From Microcaldota archaeon (GTDB taxonomy: Archaea > Micrarchaeota > Micrarchaeia > Micrarchaeales > Micrarchaeaceae), in contig JACWAL010000032.1 in NCBI GenBank assembly GCA_014874295.1, forward strand, positions 1-52,533: a DNA stretch of 52,533 nt, written 5' to 3'. The position numbers were made by a program, and so were the translations under genes. Each line of letters begins with the position of its first letter. Position 1 is the stretch's first letter. Below are positions 32,901 through 42,112 of the stretch, one piece after another. Under the pieces are notes generated by a model that saw nothing but the letters and a program-made list of their open reading frames with translations, was not told the DNA's origin and made no database searches.

Positions 32901-34428
32901 GAGCGCAGACTTGGACTCAATAGGCACGATAATCAAGGGCCAGACGATAAATGGCGCGAAGTGCAGCGTGCTCAGCAAGGATATAACCGACATACAGGCA
33001 TCAGCGAACAACCTCAACTACATGGCAACGAGCCCATACGGCATACAGTTCGACATCAACGGCTTTATCAGGAACATAAAAGCCGCCATACAGGTTATAC
33101 CTCGGGATATAAGGAACATAATAGCTGCGCTGGTCGACATAGTGAACCAGATAAAAGACTTTATGCAAACCGCGTCGGAGCTCATATCCAGCGCAACGCA
33201 GAACAACAACCCGATACCGAACCCCGGGATATGTCTGACAGTTTCGTACCTGGTGCAGAACACCGGATTCCCGGGCGCTGGTTATGGTTGCATAGTGAAC
33301 GCGAACAACCTCCTCATACCGATACAGGTGCAGGCGGAGGTCGCCGAGGTGCCAACGCTGACCGCGTCAGTCAAGGCGATGCAGGGCCTGCAGGCACAGC
33401 TTACTGGCACAGGCAGGACCGATTCCGGTTCGACCTTTGCGATTACGGGAACAGTGCCAGTGACCATAAACTCCGGGGCGACGCTGACGCTTACGGGTCC
33501 ACTCACAGCCTATCTTAGCGGGACAGTCTATGTGCCCTACTCGATATATAGCGTCAGCGTAACCGGTACGGTCACCGGTACGCTCACCGGCACGGTCAAG
33601 GCCACAGGTCTCGCCGGCCTGACAGGCTCGATAGGAGTGGGTGCGACTGGCGCAGTCTCCAACGGCTACCCTGGCGCGGGTACTGCGGGCTCCATCACAG
33701 GAGGGTTCTCGCTTAGCGGCTCCTACACAGCGTCCTACACAGTAACAGGCACCGCGACGGCTGCAATAACGTGCACCGCGCCAATAGTCGTGGGTGGCAA
33801 GCTCTCTATAAGCAACTTCGACAAGAGCTCCTGCCGCGTGTCACTAAGACTAGGGGCGGTCAAGCTGGCTGCGGCCTCTGGAGGCATACAGTACAAACTG
33901 CAGGGGCCGCTCATGAACGCGAGGTTCGAGAGCAACGGTGGCAGGGTATATTCCATCACGGGCACGTTGACGACGGTGCTGTCCCCATCGACGCTCAGCC
34001 TCCAGACGAGTCATGCAACGCTCAACATCATCACTCCAGAACTAGAGTACCTTAACGTGAAGCTGGGTCGCTTCAACCCCGTGGACGCGCTGGTGGGCAG
34101 CTGCCTCATAAGCACCGCGCTCAGCGTGTGGCCTTCCTCCACCCCGAACCTCAAGGCAGGGAAGCCCATACCGGCAGATTCCACAGTGTCGATAGGGCAG
34201 TCTGTGGTCTTGACGGCCAACGCGTCCGGAGGATTGCCCCCATACAGCTACCAGTGGTACACCGGCACGTTGCCTGGCGTGTGCAGCACCCCGTTAATCG
34301 GCGCAACGCAGCCGACCTACGCGGCCACTCCCGCAGTCACTTCGTATTACTGCTATGCGCTGGCGGATCAACAGTCCTCGCCTCCGATCCGCTCAACCAT
34401 AGCGAATGTGATAATGAGCTCCACGTGA
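29992..34428 (+). CDS. Giant secreted protein, 1478 aa, with beta-propeller and TG-rich repeats
   Basis: A signal peptide (LLLALVVLLLTMLQAQFTSA) is followed by about 300 residues of amphipathic helices rich in Leu, Ser, Asn and Gly (LSSLFNNILNLFG and similar). Two related beta domains rich in TGTV-type strands lie at nt 31080-31440 and 33340-33790. NHL-like propeller blades (GAAPMAITEDGSGNLWVADS, then DPSAIMIGSDGNVWVYNSGD) lie at nt 31480-31720, and a final Ig/PKD-like domain (LPPYSYQWYTG) ends the chain. There is no membrane anchor. It probably forms part of the cell surface, together with the still larger protein encoded 48-84 nt downstream. The parts suggest adhesion; the function is unknown. 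Confidence 0.85.
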   Translation: MLQLKTFLLLALVVLLLTMLQAQFTSAQSIPKCTPEHCTITKCISLSDVTGFLQKLLGWLTTLAKAISKGFSGLVKALGSLTVSALINNALSSLSSLFNNILNLFGLDIGGTASSIGNFLTQQILGGIPDLLSTLVDNVLSSIGNMGSLLGNFASSILSMLTKLVSDFSVFNGVVTLPAKLLSGIGNLLSAIGTDLSNLFNEIMTGISNISKAITSALDDSNSIVSNAIAIKISLVNLCSSSKSVLVAHTDVCARVDKLSADIALVQSDINEIAPLASQIKSSITSIPSNILSLQNIALPQVVPSLRGQINACLVPSGTLDAGVQISGLTSSIDLLTNNLGRVINKLSGYSFSSSYAGTAESLQLSGIAAVTTADGSNSLVPVAGTAQLQYTVTLSGPVSVTGSTFSGQIPATISGPVTGTVIGIINDNGQSESITGTVTDNVNGVVVPVTVSGTFISIIPASLVITDSHGNTFTVSTATGTVTETPPGPHPVPVTYGVGAAPMAITEDGSGNLWVADSGDNAVTKLSPSGTTYSIAGKFSVGKDPSAIMIGSDGNVWVYNSGDNTVTVLSEAGTVIATYPFTNGVPTVTSVQASFQSYPVFIAGADFEGQVTSGPNQGELVYGTLSDYTSLVGSAALANGYINIAGGTSTDTATVTLSGSVPIQPGRSTISEGLIVALNNLQADVEDIMLTVKTDQCAPGYITVNEGTLWTPIYLTNGGQPACPNLPNADQAVLSGISAVTGTINDHILTPGVSAMQKLSLLSNNINKRFGFIGKAIHINPSIKLPASVSGPMSSDILQMAGTISDFANTISTPANELTALSDNIIRLGNPLDKQSYNIGVAAGIVGAVASIPSSYDGYYKPPYNYQPGKVPISYDVWHAMKIIEDACSTGPGGDSWSGLIDQVSDTGMAETVCYIYDVFQYHDQNIQDDLHAIQLNISDIRYYDTMAGVYVSNLAHDLHAIQLNLSRMSADLDSIGTIIKGQTINGAKCSVLSKDITDIQASANNLNYMATSPYGIQFDINGFIRNIKAAIQVIPRDIRNIIAALVDIVNQIKDFMQTASELISSATQNNNPIPNPGICLTVSYLVQNTGFPGAGYGCIVNANNLLIPIQVQAEVAEVPTLTASVKAMQGLQAQLTGTGRTDSGSTFAITGTVPVTINSGATLTLTGPLTAYLSGTVYVPYSIYSVSVTGTVTGTLTGTVKATGLAGLTGSIGVGATGAVSNGYPGAGTAGSITGGFSLSGSYTASYTVTGTATAAITCTAPIVVGGKLSISNFDKSSCRVSLRLGAVKLAAASGGIQYKLQGPLMNARFESNGGRVYSITGTLTTVLSPSTLSLQTSHATLNIITPELEYLNVKLGRFNPVDALVGSCLISTALSVWPSSTPNLKAGKPIPADSTVSIGQSVVLTANASGGLPPYSYQWYTGTLPGVCSTPLIGATQPTYAATPAVTSYYCYALADQQSSPPIRSTIANVIMSST

Positions 34429-34512
34429 TTGATATGCGCGCAGTACAGAAAGGTTTGATGACGGCGACAAACTGTTATGAATGTTGCAGATAATGCTTTA
34501 CAGGTGCAAGGA

Positions 34513-37500
34513 ATGAAAGGGCTGCATGACAGTGGGCTTGCGTACGCGGCGCTCACCGCGCTTGCATTGGCCACGCTGGTACTCGGCTTCACTTATGCTA
34601 CCGGCAGCGGCCAGGCATTGCCGATGCAGTCCCTGCCAAATATTCCAGGCTTCGACAAGGTAAGCGTCCCACAGGGGATCATAGGGCTCAGTGCCATAGC
34701 GGTGCCGCCTGAATCGGCACTGCAGCAGTATAATGACAAGAACGCAGGCTCGCTCCTCACCTGCCCGAACTCGCCGAACAGCGACATACTGAACTACTTC
34801 ATGTCTGGCGATCACATCGGGGGGGATGCATGCCTCGCAGACCTGCCTGAGCTCTACACGCTGATAAGCGCGAGCGGCCTCGCATCATATGATACGAGCC
34901 TGCGGGGAGGAGGCCAGGAGCACTTCGAGAGCATACTCAAGTCTTTTGCCACATCGATACTGGAAACCGCGGCGAAAGGCAACCCAAGCGCCGTGATTTC
35001 GTTTACCCTCCTCGCAACCAGCCCAGCGAGCGTCAATAAGATAAGCTTCTCTGTTGGCATACAGCCGCAGACCAACGCCAATTTCCTCGGGCAGGTGTAC
35101 AACCTGCTGTCAGAGAGCCAGCTGAAGGTGATTACCAACCCCCTTTACCTTGGGGGCGCAGCTTCTGTGACGCTGCAGAACCTCGGCTATTCCGGGCAGG
35201 TCAGCACGCCATCAGGCAACGTCATATCGAGCGCCTATAACACGAACTCATTCATCTTTCAGAGTCCCCCAGCGTCGTTCCAGAAGGGCTTGTGGTCATG
35301 GACTGCACAATACGTTGACCTGAGCAAAGTGGACGGCAGCTACCTCGATTATTCTTTGAAGCCCCAGAAAACCAACTACGTCGAGCTGAAGATCGGTATC
35401 GACCTGGCCAAGTCTATCGACGTGGTCGCCGGAGGACCTGTCTATACGAGCCTATTCACATGCACCTATCCATACTACTTCAGCTATAATGTGATCAACG
35501 CGAAGATGCAGAACATTGGCATACCCATACCTGCGGGCCTTTACGTGAACGGCAAGCAGGTGACTGACGTTGCAACGCAGTTCAACGATACATTCGCGCT
35601 CCAGTACAATGCACCCACCATAAAAACCTGGGCGGCCGCAAACATACTCCCTGTCTTCTATTACAACATAAGCATGCCAGCCTCGACAAGCAACCTCAAC
35701 AGCCAGATGAGCTATCTCAACCAGTCTTTCATGCTCTACAGCCCGCACAACTTCCTGCAGCCGAATGCCTTCCTAGACCCATACACTGTCGACCTGGGTT
35801 CGGGGCTCCTCTTCGCAGACACGAAGGGCAACCTCGCCGAGCTGCCGTACAATACTGTGGACTTGAATAACCTGGATACAAAGTCAATCGGCAGCATAAG
35901 TCCTATTTCAATGTTCATAGCGTCGATGTTCGGCTACGGTAAATCGGCTCTGACAGCATATGCTCAACAGTTCCTTGGCGGTGATACATCGCACATATCG
36001 CAGCAGAAGCAGCCGTTCGACCCTCTCGACCCCCAGACAATAATCGGGAAGTGTAATTACTATGCGCAACAGCATGAGGGATGTACCCAAGGGCCGGTGC
36101 AGATGGGCAGCCTGATAGGTATGTACATAAAGAACCCGACCTACATATACTCGGCGCCGAACGGCGACATTTATGTCATAAACTACTCTGAGAGCTGTGG
36201 CCTTTTGTGCATCAGCTCAACAGAGTCCGCAAGCCTCTTCGTGATGAGGTTCTACCCGTTCGGGCAGTTCAACCCACCAATGCCGATCCCCACGCCCATT
36301 GGGTCCGGGTTCACTCCGTTAGCGTTTGATAACCCAGCCGTCACCTCAACACCAAGCATAGCGATACCCAGTGGGACGAGCGACCATCCTGCCCTTGGTG
36401 GTACGTGGACAGTGAACCAGAAGTACATAACGGCCATAGATATAGGCCAGAGCATAGCAAGCATGCAGGCTTCGTGGGGCGGCGGAATACCTCCATATAC
36501 TGTGTCATGGACTTACGGAACTGATTCCAAAAACTGCGCTGCGGACACGGCCCTTGTTGAAACAGACAACGCCGGAGGAGCGATAACATCATCGATTCTC
36601 GTACCTCCGGACCCGTCAAACCCCACATACCCCGCAGACACCCCAGGTACCTACTATTATTGTGTCAGTGTATCTGATGCGTTTGGCTCCACGATCGTCA
36701 CGTCCAAGCCTTACGAGCTCCAGGTGAACAGCCCATTCGAACTTACTGGCAGCGGATACTCGCTGTCGCTCTCCCCAACGCCATACAGCGGCCCGTCACT
36801 GAAGCCGCCAGACTCCACAAGAATTCCGCCATTCCTGGGCGGCAACGTGGTGACGTTCGCGCAATCCGGGGCTTCGCAGACCGGCGTGACAGTGGGCTTG
36901 GCGCTTGGCTGGCAGGGTGGAACTCCCCCCTATACAATAACCCTTGAGGCCTCGCCGCCGCAAGGACCACGGAGCGATACCGGTACCTTCACCCCGGCAT
37001 TCGTGTCGTCTGTAGGGTCAGCCCCCTGTGGCAGCGAGATAAACCCTGCAGCCCCACAGACTATAATAAACAAGCTACAGACAATAGGAACAAGCGACCC
37101 CGGCGGGCCCGTCACCACGATGCTAATGACACCACAGCCCGATCCATCTGGAACCGTGACGATTACTACGTGGGTCGCTGGCAGTAGCGGCGCCCCATCA
37201 GCAACCTCCACTAAGACAATCAGCGGCTCGATATACAGTTCAGCGTACATGTGCGCCTACATCTCTGACGCGACCGGCATGACCGTCAACACCATAAACT
37301 ATGCCAATCCCGACTGGCGGACATATTATAAGGTCGAAATACTCTCCGGGGCAAGCACGGGCGGCACTGGTAGTAGGGGGAGGGGGCTTCCGATAAACAT
37401 ACAGAGCACCGCAGTTAATGCGACGCCTGTCGTCCAGGAAGGCCAATCGCAAATTCCCGATGCCGTACAAGGGAGCACGCAGCAATTCGTAACTTCCACA

Positions 37501-40500
37501 ACCATGACGACCGTGTCCGCGCCTAAAATGAACCCCCCGAACCCAGGTCTTCCGACGTGCACGCCAGCGCAGATAAACGCAGGGCTGCAGGGCATAATAT
37601 GCAACGCACCCACTTCCATCAGCACCAGCACGATACAGCAGCAGTTCCTCTCCAACACATCGCCGTGCGAACAGACTGACAGCGTCTGTCAGCAATGGAT
37701 TAACACATGGAAAGGCTACTGGTACAACCTCACAGTCGACCAGTCTGGGCAGCTCTACATAATCGGTGGCATAACGCTATCGCAGAAGCACAGCACCTTC
37801 TTCGGCCTGTTCAGCAGTTTCAACAAGTACAACCCCGGCAGCACGGGCACGACGCAACCCACCCCACAGCAGCCCGCCGCGACCTGTCCAGACCAGAGCT
37901 TCCAGGGTGATACAAGCACTCTGCTGACGCTCGCGCAGCTCGAGGCGTGCGCTTCCAATGCAGGGTTCACCGGTGACCAGCTGACCGCGATAGTCTCGAT
38001 AGCAGCACAGGAGAGCTACGGTGGCATGCCAGGTGCAACGGGTAAGGGAATACAAGCGAACTGTAAGGCTGAGGGCATACTGCAGGAAGGTTCATGTGCC
38101 AAGTCTCCAGGCGAGGCATTCCTATTGCCGAACTACCATCCGAGCACGTGCAGCACCTATAAGGGCAACGGCAAGGGCGATGCCAGCGACGACTGGAGCG
38201 GTATCTATTACAACCCCATGTGCGCCTTCCAATGGGCGTACGCGTACATAAACAGCCCATCTGTGCAGACACTAAGCTGCGCATCGTCAACCAACGGCGG
38301 TCCGTTGAACTGCTTCTGGGGCAGCTACCAGACTGGCGCGTATTGCAAGTATGCTCCCGTGTCATATTCTGGCTATCAGTGCACCCAGGGAGGAGGCCAG
38401 CTGCAGTGGTCTGGCACCAACCAGCAACCAACTCCTAACTTCGGTAACGGCGGCGGTATCTTCGATTTTATACCGAGCTCCGTAGCTGTCGACGATTCGG
38501 GCGACGTCTTCATAGTCGGCTTAGGATTGGACGGCAACACGATGATGGGAATAATGACACCAAACGGAATGGCACAGTCGTGGTCGCTGTCGTTCAGCAA
38601 CCCTTACCTTGACAAGAATTTCAAGCCGTCTACGCTGTTCGCCGTCTCTCCTGGCGGCCAGTTCGCGTATCTCGCCGGCAGGTCGGGTGGCAACGAATAC
38701 AACAACGGCAACATACTCATATTCAACACGCAGACGCACCAGCAGGTGAGCGCAATAGACCTGTCGTACTCATCGAACACCTACAACCTCGACATATCCA
38801 AGTACCTAAAGGACGGCGGGCCGTTCGGCAACCAGGCTCTCTCCAATGCGTATAGCGATTTCCTGCCAAACAACGACATCGATTCCTACCATGTACCGAT
38901 AGCGATGACGGAGTCGCACGGTACCTTGTATATCCTTGACCTGTGGTCGTTCAAATATGCCTCACAGACATACCCGAACGGCTTCCCGTCGAGGATACTG
39001 ATGCTAAGGGCATTCGATCAGAACGGCACGGAGGTGAAGGTGAACCCATCGCTCATCAATGACGTGATACCCACAGGTACAGGGGCACAGGCCGTATACC
39101 AGCCGGGTGCGCCGACGCTCTACCCGCCTTACGGCTGGCCGCTGTCGGTCAACATCTCAGGGGTAAAGGCGGAGAACCCGGACCCGACCGGCATCTATGA
39201 CACGCTGACCTACTGCCTGGCTGGATGCACGAAGATCCTGGTACCACCGACAAACCAGTACGCATACAATAATTATCCGCCGATAGGGCCATGGATCCCC
39301 AACCATGGCGATATAACGCAGTCCATCTCCACGATACTCTCTGGAGGGGATGAGAGCAGCAGCACGGTACTTGGGTTCCAGGCTAACTATGAGAATATCG
39401 GGTACTTGCTGGCGCACGTTACAAGCGATATCAACCCCTATTCCGAGTTGCTCACCATGAAGATAAGCATGAGCAATTACACCAACCCGTCGTTCTTAGC
39501 CGGCACGCCGTTCGCCTGCTACAACACATACGACCCGAAAAAGAAACCAGATGGGTACGTTACCCCCTGCGTTAGCTACTCTTCGGCAACTAAGGCGGGC
39601 GAGATCCTCGACGGCATGCAGCCGCCGCTGCTTGGCGTGCCCGACGCGTTCAAGTACGTGGAGAGCCAGGGGTCGCCCGAGCAGTACGTGACGCTCCCGG
39701 TTGCTGTCGGTGCCGCTTCGGCGATGGTGAACGGTGCGCTTACCAAACAACAGGCACAGCAGACCGCAACGACCGGCTGCACTCCCGGCTCGCCAGGATG
39801 CTCGACCTTCTCAATAAGCAGCATCACATCGAGTACAGGTAGCGCGTCTTCAGGCATAACGTCCGCGCTGGTGCCGGAATACCTGAAGAGCAAGATATCT
39901 GGTTACGTGATGGTGCCTTATATGGTATCATATGACCTGCTCGAGAAGTACTCAAAATCGCCTAAGGGGGAAGGCTGCTATGGCAAATCCACATCGGACT
40001 GTCCAACCGCCAGTCCATTGGAGATAACACTACCGGTGCAGCCGCCATCGACCGCCCCGATTCCAGAAGGAGAGCTCACGGACACCCAGTGCAACTGGGG
40101 TACTGAGGTGGTGCCGAAACTCGCGTGCACAGACCCGAACAGCCCGTGCAAATTCAAGGTTTATGGCTACTCACTATCCAAGCCCGAGCCCGCAGTTGCT
40201 AACGCCGTCATCGAAGGCGGACCGACATACCTTGTATACAACAATACGAACTTCAATGACTTCTACAAGCCAAACATATCCGATGCTGGGGCGATACTAC
40301 CCCCGAACATAGGCTTCAACGTCTATTCCAACAGGCAATTCGGCGAGATATACGTCAACCAGAGCGTCGCCCCGAACCAGGACTACATGGACTACGTAAA
40401 CAACCTGCCGTTCAACCTCCCGGGGATAAGCTCGCTGCTGATCGGAGCGCCGCTGCCCTACTCACCGGGCAAGCTGCTCGACAGCCAGCTCGTCGTCAAC

Positions 40501-42069
40501 CAGTCGCATCTATATGATTACGGCGCGCTATTCTTCTACCACCTGGTTTTCAACCCATTCGGATTTGTCGGCCCGGTTTACGAGCTCGAATCTCAAATAG
40601 TGGACCAGTACACGGGTTTCGCAGACCTGCCAGTGACGAAACCGACGAACCAGCCCCCTGCGGACGTGCTGAATTCGTTCCCTCTATTTTACTTCATGAA
40701 GGACACGGCCTCTCTCGCGATGCTGACAGGCCAACTCCTGCAGTGCTTGGGTAACAACCCGTCGCAATACACAGCGCAGTGCAACGCATATATGTCATTC
40801 TCTGGCGTGCAGCAGAGCAAGCCTGTGCAGCTGCAGCTCTTCGATGAGATAAAGACCATGTACAATCAGTATTCGCTTACGCTCAACTGGTCGAAGAACA
40901 ATAACGTGCTGGGATACAACAGGCTCATATACACGTTCGTGGACAGGTTCAACAACACAATAACCGCGCCGCTCGACGTTGACATCGCGAACGTCACGTC
41001 GATAACTCTCAACGCAACGGCCTCCGTGAGCACGTCCAACCCCAACCAGACGATAGTGACCGTCAACGGCATAGCCGGGTACTATCAAGGCCTGCTAAAC
41101 AACCAGTTCGCCCCGCTGCCCCAAAACTCACCGATATACCTTTACTACGACCAGAACATCAACTACTACAACCCAACGTACTTCACGCCCGGAATATCCG
41201 CGCTCTCATACAGCTACATAAACTATGCACAGCAATGCGCTTTCGGAGGGCAGAATGGCTGCATCCTCGCCAACCCGCTCAACCTGACGCAGGACAAGTC
41301 GTTTATGGGTGTATACACACAGGCGTCTTATCCGACATACAACTCCCCGGTTGCCTGCGCACCACAGGCCAACAGCCTCCTCGACGCGTCCTACCTGAGC
41401 TCGTTGTATGAGTGCAACATATACGGTAATTACAACCTGCCGAAGACATGCGGCGACGTGCAGAGTAGCGTATCTCAGCCCCAGGATTGCGCCGCGCAGG
41501 CCCAGCAACAGTTCGGCCATATGAGCCCGCAGTGCGTCGCGTACAACGACGCCCAGCTCTGCAACAAAGCTAATGCGGGAGGATACTCCCTCTTCTGCGT
41601 GCCGAACTTCGCCAATGGCACCGGGACGCTCACGCCGCAGATAGGGCTGCTTCCCTCCAAGACACACACCATAACGCGGGTGGAGGATTCGGTGATAAAC
41701 GGTGGCACCGTGCAGACCGACAAGAACGGCGAGTTCAGCTACCAGTTCACCGTCTGCGGCACCGGCTCAGGCAGGGTGCTCGCAAACTACTATGGCGCGC
41801 CATTCCCACAACCTGGCAATGTCATACAGCCGCCTCTCACGCTGTCGAACGTGCAGGGCTCGTCGCTGAAGCCGTCGCAGCTCGGCAGCTACGCGGAATA
41901 CTCATACACGTTCGCACCCGCGAGCGCTGCAGGGTCGTTCCTCCTCGGCAGCTACCAGCTCAGCTTCGGCACCCTCGAGGCACCTATTGCCGTCGCAATC
42001 GTGACTGCCACTGCAATCGTCATCTTCCTGCGTGGCAGGAGGAAGGGCGCATCTAGCGGCAAGGCGTGA
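34513..42069 (+). CDS. Giant membrane-anchored surface protein, about 2518 aa, with lysozyme-like domain
   Basis: An N-terminal signal helix (YAALTALALATLVLGFTYA) and a C-terminal anchor (PIAVAIVTATAIVIFLRGRRK) leave about 2450 residues outside the cell. Ig/PKD-like domains occur near nt 36470-36730 and 36890-37300. A lysozyme/transglycosylase-like domain lies at about nt 37914-38350, with the candidate catalytic Glu at 38011 in IAAQESYGG. Propeller-like repeats (SSVAVDDSGDVFIVGLG) follow at 38470-38760. Many Cys pairs suggest disulfides. ATG 34513 follows CAGGTGCAAGGA; an in-frame ATG at 34477 is possible but lacks a ribosome site. Likely a cell-contact protein; similarity to named families is by motif only. 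Confidence 0.8.
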   Translation: MKGLHDSGLAYAALTALALATLVLGFTYATGSGQALPMQSLPNIPGFDKVSVPQGIIGLSAIAVPPESALQQYNDKNAGSLLTCPNSPNSDILNYFMSGDHIGGDACLADLPELYTLISASGLASYDTSLRGGGQEHFESILKSFATSILETAAKGNPSAVISFTLLATSPASVNKISFSVGIQPQTNANFLGQVYNLLSESQLKVITNPLYLGGAASVTLQNLGYSGQVSTPSGNVISSAYNTNSFIFQSPPASFQKGLWSWTAQYVDLSKVDGSYLDYSLKPQKTNYVELKIGIDLAKSIDVVAGGPVYTSLFTCTYPYYFSYNVINAKMQNIGIPIPAGLYVNGKQVTDVATQFNDTFALQYNAPTIKTWAAANILPVFYYNISMPASTSNLNSQMSYLNQSFMLYSPHNFLQPNAFLDPYTVDLGSGLLFADTKGNLAELPYNTVDLNNLDTKSIGSISPISMFIASMFGYGKSALTAYAQQFLGGDTSHISQQKQPFDPLDPQTIIGKCNYYAQQHEGCTQGPVQMGSLIGMYIKNPTYIYSAPNGDIYVINYSESCGLLCISSTESASLFVMRFYPFGQFNPPMPIPTPIGSGFTPLAFDNPAVTSTPSIAIPSGTSDHPALGGTWTVNQKYITAIDIGQSIASMQASWGGGIPPYTVSWTYGTDSKNCAADTALVETDNAGGAITSSILVPPDPSNPTYPADTPGTYYYCVSVSDAFGSTIVTSKPYELQVNSPFELTGSGYSLSLSPTPYSGPSLKPPDSTRIPPFLGGNVVTFAQSGASQTGVTVGLALGWQGGTPPYTITLEASPPQGPRSDTGTFTPAFVSSVGSAPCGSEINPAAPQTIINKLQTIGTSDPGGPVTTMLMTPQPDPSGTVTITTWVAGSSGAPSATSTKTISGSIYSSAYMCAYISDATGMTVNTINYANPDWRTYYKVEILSGASTGGTGSRGRGLPINIQSTAVNATPVVQEGQSQIPDAVQGSTQQFVTSTTMTTVSAPKMNPPNPGLPTCTPAQINAGLQGIICNAPTSISTSTIQQQFLSNTSPCEQTDSVCQQWINTWKGYWYNLTVDQSGQLYIIGGITLSQKHSTFFGLFSSFNKYNPGSTGTTQPTPQQPAATCPDQSFQGDTSTLLTLAQLEACASNAGFTGDQLTAIVSIAAQESYGGMPGATGKGIQANCKAEGILQEGSCAKSPGEAFLLPNYHPSTCSTYKGNGKGDASDDWSGIYYNPMCAFQWAYAYINSPSVQTLSCASSTNGGPLNCFWGSYQTGAYCKYAPVSYSGYQCTQGGGQLQWSGTNQQPTPNFGNGGGIFDFIPSSVAVDDSGDVFIVGLGLDGNTMMGIMTPNGMAQSWSLSFSNPYLDKNFKPSTLFAVSPGGQFAYLAGRSGGNEYNNGNILIFNTQTHQQVSAIDLSYSSNTYNLDISKYLKDGGPFGNQALSNAYSDFLPNNDIDSYHVPIAMTESHGTLYILDLWSFKYASQTYPNGFPSRILMLRAFDQNGTEVKVNPSLINDVIPTGTGAQAVYQPGAPTLYPPYGWPLSVNISGVKAENPDPTGIYDTLTYCLAGCTKILVPPTNQYAYNNYPPIGPWIPNHGDITQSISTILSGGDESSSTVLGFQANYENIGYLLAHVTSDINPYSELLTMKISMSNYTNPSFLAGTPFACYNTYDPKKKPDGYVTPCVSYSSATKAGEILDGMQPPLLGVPDAFKYVESQGSPEQYVTLPVAVGAASAMVNGALTKQQAQQTATTGCTPGSPGCSTFSISSITSSTGSASSGITSALVPEYLKSKISGYVMVPYMVSYDLLEKYSKSPKGEGCYGKSTSDCPTASPLEITLPVQPPSTAPIPEGELTDTQCNWGTEVVPKLACTDPNSPCKFKVYGYSLSKPEPAVANAVIEGGPTYLVYNNTNFNDFYKPNISDAGAILPPNIGFNVYSNRQFGEIYVNQSVAPNQDYMDYVNNLPFNLPGISSLLIGAPLPYSPGKLLDSQLVVNQSHLYDYGALFFYHLVFNPFGFVGPVYELESQIVDQYTGFADLPVTKPTNQPPADVLNSFPLFYFMKDTASLAMLTGQLLQCLGNNPSQYTAQCNAYMSFSGVQQSKPVQLQLFDEIKTMYNQYSLTLNWSKNNNVLGYNRLIYTFVDRFNNTITAPLDVDIANVTSITLNATASVSTSNPNQTIVTVNGIAGYYQGLLNNQFAPLPQNSPIYLYYDQNINYYNPTYFTPGISALSYSYINYAQQCAFGGQNGCILANPLNLTQDKSFMGVYTQASYPTYNSPVACAPQANSLLDASYLSSLYECNIYGNYNLPKTCGDVQSSVSQPQDCAAQAQQQFGHMSPQCVAYNDAQLCNKANAGGYSLFCVPNFANGTGTLTPQIGLLPSKTHTITRVEDSVINGGTVQTDKNGEFSYQFTVCGTGSGRVLANYYGAPFPQPGNVIQPPLTLSNVQGSSLKPSQLGSYAEYSYTFAPASAAGSFLLGSYQLSFGTLEAPIAVAIVTATAIVIFLRGRRKGASSGKA

Positions 42070-42112
42070 GCGTCATTTATTTATAGCTGCAAATCACAGA
42101 TATAATGATGCA

